Source of the DNA: Palsa-461 sp040414865
Lineage (GTDB): Bacteria; Actinomycetota; Acidimicrobiia; Acidimicrobiales; RAAP-2
Reading direction: 5' to 3'
Assembly (NCBI GenBank): GCA_040414865.1
Contig: JBEDUR010000155.1
Location: forward strand, 1-12,732
DNA: 12,732 nt
Shown here: positions 7,553 to 12,732 of the stretch, piece after piece
How positions within the stretch are numbered: position 1 is the stretch's first letter
Layout of the letters: each line of letters opens with the position of its first letter
Notes under the pieces: model-generated
Seen by the model: only the letters and a program-made list of their open reading frames with translations
The model's database searches: none
Told to the model about the DNA's origin: nothing
Made by a program: the position numbers and the translations under genes

Positions 7553-7623
7553 GTCGACCGCTGAACACAGTGTGCCGCCACGAGCTGGTCGACCCGGCGA
7601 ATACACTGGCACGCCACCGAGGG
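7553..7623. repeat. Degenerate ~36-bp tandem repeat in the carboxylase/birA divergent region
   Basis: Two adjacent imperfect copies, 7553-7587 and 7588-7623. Both begin GTCGACC, then share GAA-ACA-TG (7563-7572 against 7599-7608) and CGCCAC followed by GAG (7576-7584 against 7612-7621). Small indels aside, about four fifths of aligned positions match by eye. Copy 1 begins 20 nt upstream of the carboxylase GTG; copy 2 ends about 40 nt before the birA leader ORF. Candidate duplicated operator. TACACT (7602-7607) inside copy 2 could be a + strand -10. Confidence 0.6.
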
Positions 7624-7646
7624 TGGTCGCCACGTGGGCCCGGCCT

Positions 7647-7656
7647 GGGGGGAGGA
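7647..7656 (+). promoter_or_regulatory. Strong SD not positioned for the birA ATG
   Basis: GGGGGGAGGA is the best SD in the region. It ends 25 nt before the birA ATG, too far to serve it, but only 5 nt before a GTG at 7662 in another frame. No in-frame birA start codon lies between it and 7682. Confidence 0.6.
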
Positions 7657-7661
7657 CAGCC

Positions 7662-7685
7662 GTGGTTGGCCGAAGCACCCCATGA
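7662..7685 (+). CDS. Possible 7-codon leader peptide overlapping the birA start
   Basis: GTG at 7662, placed 6 nt after GGAGG, opens a frame encoding VVGRSTP and ends at TGA 7683-7685, which overlaps the birA ATG as ATGA. The likely role is translational coupling: ribosomes ending the leader re-initiate at birA, which has no SD of its own. The peptide shows no biotin- or amino-acid-specific codon run. The overlap alone is weak evidence, because any ATGA start gives it; the SD spacing is what supports the call. Confidence 0.35.
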   Translation: MVGRSTP

Positions 7686-8443
7686 GCGAGCTCGGCCACC
7701 GGCGCCGGTTCGTCGATGTCCACTGGTTCGAGGAGCTGGATTCCACCAACACGTGGCTGCTGGACGCGGCCGGCCGTGGGGCAACCGAGGGGACCGTCGC
7801 CGTCGCTGACCGCCAGAGCGCCGGGCGCGGCCGGCTGGGGCGGCGATGGGAGTCCCCGGCGGGCTCCGGTTTGTTGGCCTCGATCCTGTTTCGACCCGGC
7901 CTTCAGGCGACCGAGTTGTTCGCGGTCTCGGCCTTGGTCGCCTTGGCCGCCAGGGATGCGGTCAATACGGTCGCCCACGTCGGCGTCGAGGCGAAATGGC
8001 CCAACGACCTTGTGGCCGGCGACCGGAAGCTGGCCGGAGTTCTGGCCGAGACCCGCGGGGTAGGGACCGGCGAGCTGGCGGTGGTCGTCGGGATCGGGAT
8101 CAACGTCAGCTGGCCCATGCTCGGTGCCGAGACGACCGAGCTCAACGCCACCTGTCTCGAAGCGCTCTCCGGCAACCACATCGACCGGGCGTTGCTGCTC
8201 GACGCCATGCTCGACTCGGTGGAGCGGCGTCGGCCCCAGCTCGATACGACGCCGGGGCGGGTCTTCCTGATCAAGGAGCTCGAGTCGTGCACGGTCACCG
8301 TGGGGCGCATGGTCCGGGTGGAGGTGCCGGGGGAGCTGCTCGTGGGAACCGCCGTCGGCCTGGACGAGCAGGGGCGGTTGATCCTCGATGTCGGTGGCGA
8401 ACGCCGCGTCGTTGCCGTGGGCGACGTCGTGCACCTGCGCTGA
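7682..8443 (+). CDS. birA: Biotin--[acetyl-CoA-carboxylase] ligase (BirA), non-repressor type
   Basis: A 253-aa biotin protein ligase; it makes biotinyl-AMP and attaches biotin to the carrier-domain lysine, here presumably including Lys550 of the divergently encoded carboxylase. Seen: STNTWLLD (21-28), the ligase loop GRGRLGRRW (48-56), KWPNDLV (105-111), RKLAGVLAE (115-123), VVVGIGINV (134-142) and a small C-terminal barrel (~203-253). There is no N-terminal helix-turn-helix, so unlike E. coli BirA it should not repress transcription. The ATG at 7682 lacks an adjacent SD; an in-frame GTG at 7634 would add 16 residues unlike the family. The gap to the divergent carboxylase start is 149 bp. 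Confidence 0.94.
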   Translation: MSELGHRRRFVDVHWFEELDSTNTWLLDAAGRGATEGTVAVADRQSAGRGRLGRRWESPAGSGLLASILFRPGLQATELFAVSALVALAARDAVNTVAHVGVEAKWPNDLVAGDRKLAGVLAETRGVGTGELAVVVGIGINVSWPMLGAETTELNATCLEALSGNHIDRALLLDAMLDSVERRRPQLDTTPGRVFLIKELESCTVTVGRMVRVEVPGELLVGTAVGLDEQGRLILDVGGERRVVAVGDVVHLR

Positions 8444-8480
8444 CCGTCTCTGCCCACAGCGATCCCGGTGGCCCGTGGCC

Positions 8481-8516
8481 CAGCGTCCCGAGAGACTCGA
8501 CGCTGCCCTCGGGACG
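8481..8516 (+). terminator. Competing hairpins after birA, possible terminator
   Basis: CGTCCCGAG (8484-8492) pairs with CTCGGGACG (8508-8516), 9 bp, 15-nt loop. The overlapping CAGCGTC (8481-8487) pairs with GACGCTG (8499-8505), 7 bp, 11-nt loop. Both cannot form together in full. The pair starts 38 nt after the birA stop. No T-tract. The rest of the 189-bp gap up to rmlB shows nothing else clear. Confidence 0.4.
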
Positions 8517-8618
8517 GTGACCTTCCGCGCTCGCTCTGCGGGGTGCCAGTGTTGGTGACGCGCGAGACCCCCGCCTCGTCAAGTGGGGACAGAAAGAGGC
8601 CGTGAAGAGCTTCGTTGG

Positions 8619-8624
8619 TAGGCT
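8619..8624 (+). promoter_or_regulatory. Likely -10 element of a leaderless rmlB promoter
   Basis: TAGGCT, a good match to the actinobacterial -10 pattern TANNNT, lies 8 nt before the ATG at 8633, so transcription would begin at or next to the start codon. There is no convincing SD (GGTAGG at 8617-8622 is 10 nt away). No clear -35. Confidence 0.4.
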
Positions 8625-8632
8625 GCCGCGCG

Positions 8633-9652
8633 ATGCGCCTCCTGGTGACCGGAGGGGCGGGGTTCATCGGTTCGAACTTCGTCCACTACTGGGTTCGCGA
8701 GCACCCCGACGACCGAGTGGTGGTCTACGACGCGCTGACCTACGCCGGCAACCGGGCCAACTTGGCCGATGTCGAGCCGGCGATCGCGTTCATCGAGGGG
8801 GACGTCTGCGACGCAGGTCGCGTGGCCAGCGCGCTCGCCGAGCACCAGATCGACGTGATCGTGCATTTCGCGGCCGAGTCGCACAACAGCCGGGCCGCGC
8901 TCGATCCCGGGCTCTTCTTTCGCACCAATGTCCTCGGGACCCAGGTGCTGCTGGAGGCCGCTCGCCAGCGCGGTGTGGCCCGCTTCCACCACATCTCGAC
9001 CTGCGAGGTGTACGGGGAGATGGCCCTTGACGAGCCGGTCGCCTTCACCGAATCGAGCCCGTATCGGCCCCGGACCCCTTACAGCGCGTCGAAGGCCGCC
9101 GCCGACCACGCCGTGTCGGCCTACGCCGAGACCTTCGGGCTCCCAGTGACCATCACCAACTGCGCCAACAACTACGGGCCTTATCAGTTCCCCGAGAAGC
9201 TGGTTGCCCTGTGCACGACCCGGGCCCTCGACGACCGCCCGCTGCCGCTCTACGCCTCCCTCGACAACCGGCGGGAATGGCTGCACGTCTTCGACCACTG
9301 CCGGGCCGTCGAGGCAGTGCTCCTGCGGGGCCGGGTCGGTGAGACCTACTTGGTGGGCAGTGGAGTCGAGGCGTCCATCGAGGAGATCGCCGACCGGGTG
9401 CTGGCCGTCGCAGGCAAGCCGGCGTCACTGAAGGAAGTCGTCCGGGACCGGCCCGGGCACGACACCCGCTACCTGCTCGATTCGGCCAAGCTCCGTACCG
9501 AGCTGGGTTGGGCTCCGGAGATCGGCCTGACCGAGGGCCTGGAGCGCACGGTCGCGTGGTACCGGACCAACCGGTCCTGGTGGGAGCCGCTGCTCGGATC
9601 GGTGTCGGTGGACGAGCACGGCTGGGCCTACGGGAGCGCCGGACGCCGGTGA
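8633..9652 (+). CDS. rmlB: dTDP-glucose 4,6-dehydratase-like protein (RmlB homologue, Asp→Cys triad)
   Basis: A 339-aa extended-SDR nucleotide-sugar enzyme. RmlB turns dTDP-glucose into dTDP-4-keto-6-deoxyglucose using a tightly held NAD+. Seen: TGGAGFIGSN (6-15), TYAGNRANL (36-44), HFAAESH (78-84), catalytic Tyr150 and Lys154 in YSASK, NNYGPYQFPEKL (179-190), and NRREWLHV (212-219), matching RmlB along its length. Odd point: the dehydratase triad, Thr-Asp-Glu in E. coli RmlB (STDEVYG), reads Thr123-Cys124-Glu125 (STCEVYG; Cys codon TGC at 9002-9004), and the usual HVDRS is HNSRA (84-88). I recall the STCEVYG form from other actinobacterial homologues, so it is probably a subfamily and not a sequencing error. 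rmlD follows 34 nt later, which supports a dTDP-rhamnose role; RmlA and RmlC are absent here. The TTG at 8615 is a worse start. Confidence 0.88.
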   Translation: MRLLVTGGAGFIGSNFVHYWVREHPDDRVVVYDALTYAGNRANLADVEPAIAFIEGDVCDAGRVASALAEHQIDVIVHFAAESHNSRAALDPGLFFRTNVLGTQVLLEAARQRGVARFHHISTCEVYGEMALDEPVAFTESSPYRPRTPYSASKAAADHAVSAYAETFGLPVTITNCANNYGPYQFPEKLVALCTTRALDDRPLPLYASLDNRREWLHVFDHCRAVEAVLLRGRVGETYLVGSGVEASIEEIADRVLAVAGKPASLKEVVRDRPGHDTRYLLDSAKLRTELGWAPEIGLTEGLERTVAWYRTNRSWWEPLLGSVSVDEHGWAYGSAGRR

Positions 9653-9686
9653 GGGTTCCCCAGCCCCGTCCCAGCAATGTGTCTTC

Positions 9687-10544
9687 GTGAGGGTCCTCGT
9701 CACTGGCGCGGCGGGCCAGCTGGGCCGCGACGTCGTCGGGAAGCTCCGCGGGAACACCTCGAACGAGGTAGTGGAGGCGGAGCACGCCGCAGTGCCGGTC
9801 GAGGACGCCGGCACCGTGGCGGCGTTCTTCAGCTCGGTCCGGCCTGACGCGGTTATCCACTGCGCTGCCCTCACCGACGTCGATCGCTGCGAGCGCGAGC
9901 CCGCCCGGGCCGAGGCGGTCAACGCCGTGGGGACGGCGAGCGTGGCCCGAGCCGCCGAGCGCGTCGGCGCCCATCTGGTGTGTGTCTCCACCGACTACGT
10001 CTTCGACGGGCGCTTGGGCCGCCCGTATCGGGAGACCGACACGACCAACCCGCTGTCGGTCTACGGAGCGACCAAGCTGGCCGGCGAGCTGGCCTGCTCG
10101 CCCGAGGCGACGGTGGTACGCACCTCGTGGCTCTCGGGTGCGCACGCGACAAACTTCGTCACTACGGTGCTCGGCATGGCCGGCGAACCGGGCGAGCTGC
10201 GATTCATCGAGGACCAGCGGTCGTCGCCGACCTACACCGTCGACCTGGCCCAGGCGCTCGTCGCGCTGGCGCTCGATCGACGGCCCGGCTACTTCCACGT
10301 CACCAACGCCGGCGAGGCCAGCCGGTTCGAGCTGGCTCGCGCGGTCGTGGCCCTCTCCGGTGGCGACCCGGAGCGGGTGCGAGCAATCTCCACCGCCGAG
10401 CTGCACCCGCCCCGACTGGCGGTGCGTCCTGCCTACTCGGTGTTGGACAACGGTGCCTTCGCCGCTGCCGGGTACCCAGCCCTGCCGGGTTGGGAGGACG
10501 GCCTCGCCCGTCTCCTGGCCTGCATCGATGAGCGGGCCCCGTGA
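9687..10544 (+). CDS. rmlD: dTDP-4-dehydrorhamnose reductase (RmlD)
   Basis: A 285-aa reductase that makes dTDP-L-rhamnose from dTDP-4-keto-L-rhamnose with NAD(P)H, the last step of the pathway. Seen: an N-terminal nucleotide-binding loop TGAAGQLG (6-13), ALTDVDRCE (61-69), STDYVFDG (101-108) with the active-site Thr, YGATKLAGE (126-134) with catalytic Tyr126/Lys130, RTSWLSG (145-151), and EDQRSSPTYTVDLA (175-188), all typical of RmlD, as is the length. The GTG at 9687 is the only reasonable start, placing the glycine loop at residue 6; it has no SD and lies 34 nt after rmlB, so coupling or leaderless initiation is likely. Its stop overlaps the glycosyltransferase start. In mycobacteria rmlD is followed by wbbL, the same order as here. 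Confidence 0.93.
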   Translation: MRVLVTGAAGQLGRDVVGKLRGNTSNEVVEAEHAAVPVEDAGTVAAFFSSVRPDAVIHCAALTDVDRCEREPARAEAVNAVGTASVARAAERVGAHLVCVSTDYVFDGRLGRPYRETDTTNPLSVYGATKLAGELACSPEATVVRTSWLSGAHATNFVTTVLGMAGEPGELRFIEDQRSSPTYTVDLAQALVALALDRRPGYFHVTNAGEASRFELARAVVALSGGDPERVRAISTAELHPPRLAVRPAYSVLDNGAFAAAGYPALPGWEDGLARLLACIDERAP

Positions 10545-11422
10545 GTTCGGTCCAGAGCCGCTGCGCGGCGATTGTTGTCGACTACGACGCCCCCACCTAC
10601 CTGGCCGAGTGCGTGCGTTCCCTGCTCGACGACGGCGTCGGGCCGACCGTGGTGGTGGAGAACGGCGACCCGGCGGCCGCCCGGGCGGCGCTGGCCGCCG
10701 AGGGCCTCGAAGCCGTTCCCCTGCTCGCGACGGGCCGCAACCTCGGCTACGGGGCCGGGGCCAACCGTGGATTGGCTGCCGCCCAGAGCACTGAGTACGT
10801 CCTCGTCTGCAATCCCGATCTGGTGGTCCACTCCGGGGCGCTGCCGACTCTGGTCGCCGCGCTGGACACCCACCCGAGTTGGGCCGTCGTCGGTCCGAGG
10901 ATTCTCACGCCCGAGGGCAAGCCCTACCCCTCGGCGAGAATGTTCCCGGCCCCCCTCGTGGCCGCCGGCCACGCGCTCCTGGGAGCCGTCGCCCCGGACA
11001 ATCCGTTCACCCGCCGCTACCGGACCCCGGACCTCCAAGACCGGGCGGCCTACGTCGACTGGGTCTCGGGCGCGTGCTTCCTCGCCCGCCGGGCCGCGCT
11101 CGAGGAGGTCGGCGGTTTTGACGAGCAGTACTTCATGTTCGCGGAGGACATGGACCTGTGCTGGCGGCTCTCCCGGATCGGCTGGAAGGTGGGGTTCGAG
11201 CCGGCCGCCGTCGTCACCCATCATGAGGGGGTTTCTCGGCGGAACCACCCCTACACGATGACGCTCGCCCACCACCGCTCAGCGCTGCGCTTCGCGGCCC
11301 GCACCCTGGAGGGACGGCGGCGCGCCCTGCTCCCGCTGATCGCCCTGGGTCTCGGCGCCCGCCTGAGCGCGGTGTGGACGGCCACCTTCCTGCAGCGGGC
11401 CCGAGCGCGTCGCCCGGCCTGA
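10541..11422 (+). CDS. wbbL: Family 2 glycosyltransferase, probable rhamnosyltransferase (WbbL-like)
   Basis: A 293-aa GT2 transferase expected at the inner face of the membrane, moving a sugar (by context L-rhamnose from dTDP-rhamnose) to a lipid-linked or envelope acceptor. Seen: the nucleotide-sugar region with TGRNLGYGAGANRG (64-77), CNPDL (90-94) in the DxD position, WVSGACFLARRAA (174-186), GGFDEQYFMFAEDMDLCWRL (191-210) with the probable catalytic base near Glu202-Asp203, and VVTHHEG (224-230). A C-terminal stretch (~262-285) is hydrophobic and may rest on the membrane. The GTG at 10541 overlaps the rmlD stop as GTGA, a strong sign of translational coupling. Mycobacterial WbbL, which adds rhamnose to the cell-wall linker, is of similar size and follows rmlD too; acceptor identity here is inference. 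Confidence 0.88.
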   Translation: MSSVQSRCAAIVVDYDAPTYLAECVRSLLDDGVGPTVVVENGDPAAARAALAAEGLEAVPLLATGRNLGYGAGANRGLAAAQSTEYVLVCNPDLVVHSGALPTLVAALDTHPSWAVVGPRILTPEGKPYPSARMFPAPLVAAGHALLGAVAPDNPFTRRYRTPDLQDRAAYVDWVSGACFLARRAALEEVGGFDEQYFMFAEDMDLCWRLSRIGWKVGFEPAAVVTHHEGVSRRNHPYTMTLAHHRSALRFAARTLEGRRRALLPLIALGLGARLSAVWTATFLQRARARRPA

Positions 11423-11423
11423 G

Positions 11424-11451
11424 GGCCCCCGGCCTAGGATTGGGCCGGGCC
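11424..11451 (+). terminator. GC-rich hairpin after the glycosyltransferase
   Basis: CCCGGCC (11428-11434) pairs with GGCCGGG (11443-11449), 7 bp with an 8-nt loop, extendable across a 2-nt bulge to GG/CC at 11424-11425 and 11450-11451. It lies right after the stop at 11422. No T-tract. The loop holds TAGGAT (11435-11440), which could instead be a -10. Confidence 0.45.
11435..11440 (+). promoter_or_regulatory. Possible -10 (TAGGAT) of an RNA gene
   Basis: TAGGAT matches TANNNT and is identical to the hexamer before secA (11750-11755). A start about 7 nt downstream would be near 11447, just before the 5' strand of the closing helix of the predicted RNA at 11453. No -35 is recognisable, and the site lies in a hairpin loop. 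Confidence 0.3.
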
Positions 11452-11700
11452 AGGTGCGGGTCTGTGGTTGAAAGTCGAGGCCAGTCGCAGGCGAAACGAC
11501 CCACGTAAGGCAACTCGTGGTTGCTGAGCATGGTGCGATTTAGAGGTAAGTCCTGCCCGGTCGCCCGAAGGTCGGGTGATGACGGAGACGGGGTGACGCG
11601 AGCCGAAGTCGGGACCGAAGGGCCGAGTGCCGCCGGTCCCAGGCTCGCCAGCTCTGCTGCAGGCGAGTGTGGGGTCAAAGACCAGGTCAGCCGCATCCGG
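11447..11700 (+). ncRNA. Candidate structured RNA in the 343-bp gene-free region before secA
   Basis: No convincing gene lies in 11423-11765: open frames have mixed third bases unlike the neighbours. By hand the strand closes on itself: GGTGCGG (11453-11459) with CCGCATC (11691-11697). Inside are GTCG/CGAC (11484-11487/11497-11500), CCACG/CGTGG (11501-11505/11516-11520), a strong 8-bp hairpin with an AGG loop plus a closing G-U (11560-11580), a two-part arm GCGAGCC/GGCTCGC (11598-11604/11642-11648) stacked under GGGACCG/CGGTCCC (11611-11617/11634-11640), and GGTC/GACC (11673-11676/11680-11683). CTCGCC (11644-11649) can pair instead with GGCGAG (11662-11667), breaking the arm. It could be an independent small RNA or a secA leader. 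I do not recognise a known family. The following 11701-11749 holds one small hairpin (GCCGG/CCGGC, 11723-11736). Confidence 0.35.
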
Positions 11701-11749
11701 CCCCCGCCATCCCACGTCCAGCGCCGGGTATCCGGCAAGAACCCCCAGG

Positions 11750-11755
11750 TAGGAT
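11750..11755 (+). promoter_or_regulatory. Likely -10 element of secA
   Basis: TAGGAT lies 10 nt before the secA ATG, so the transcript would have a leader of only a few nucleotides. The same bases (AGGTAGG, 11747-11753) form a poor, distant SD, usable only by a longer transcript from upstream. Which applies decides whether the upstream RNA is part of the secA message. Confidence 0.4.
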
Positions 11756-11765
11756 CGACAAGATC

Positions 11766-12732
<967 letters not shown>

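Noticed and set aside
11540..11560. GAGGTAAGTCC looked like the RNase P RNA segment GAGGAAAGTCC.
   Set aside because: The partner 3' segment (ACAGAAA-like) and the other conserved blocks are absent, and the closed domain is about 250 nt, shorter than bacterial RNase P RNA. tmRNA and SRP RNA signatures are also absent.

Overview
The window is a G+C-rich stretch (roughly two thirds G+C or more by eye, third codon positions mostly G/C) from an actinobacterium. Protein style, several starts without a Shine-Dalgarno (SD) sequence placed just after TANNNT hexamers, and an rmlD-wbbL-like pair all fit Actinomycetota. A member of Acidimicrobiia or a nearby uncultured lineage is my best guess, but that is inference. 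There is no phage, transposon, CRISPR, tRNA or rRNA signal; this is chromosomal core and metabolic DNA.

Layout. (1) 48-1019 (+) is a short-chain dehydrogenase that converges on a nitroreductase (1030-1650, -); a 12-bp inverted repeat lies at the junction. (2) 1786-4566 (+) holds a rhodanese/E1-like adenylyltransferase fusion with reversed domain order, then 9 nt later the large subunit of a B12-dependent acyl-CoA mutase with methylmalonyl-type active-site residues. (3) 4592-7532 (-) holds a biotin carboxylase/BCCP acyl-CoA carboxylase alpha subunit followed by an M20D amidohydrolase. (4) 7682-8443 (+) is birA, divergent from the carboxylase. The 149-bp gap between them holds a degenerate ~36-bp tandem repeat and a 7-codon leader ORF with a strong SD. 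(5) 8633-11422 (+) is a dTDP-sugar/cell-envelope cluster: an rmlB homologue with an altered catalytic triad, rmlD, and a GT2 rhamnosyltransferase overlapping rmlD by 4 bp. (6) 11423-11765 is a 343-bp gene-free stretch that folds by hand into a closed multi-branched RNA. (7) 11766 to the window end is the first third of secA.

How the genes work together. The carboxylase alpha subunit needs BirA to attach biotin at Lys550. If it is a propionyl-CoA carboxylase, its product methylmalonyl-CoA would, after epimerisation, be the substrate of the mutase 1.2 kb away. The carboxyltransferase beta subunit, epimerase, B12-binding mutase subunit and mutase chaperone are not here. The rml/GT2 genes would make dTDP-rhamnose (RmlA and RmlC are not here) and transfer it to an envelope glycan.

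The items most worth a second look are the putative RNA before secA, the repeat and leader ORF before birA, the Thr-Cys-Glu triad in the RmlB homologue, and the reversed rhodanese-E1 fusion. Most of the window is ordinary metabolism; none of these is proven to be a new system.
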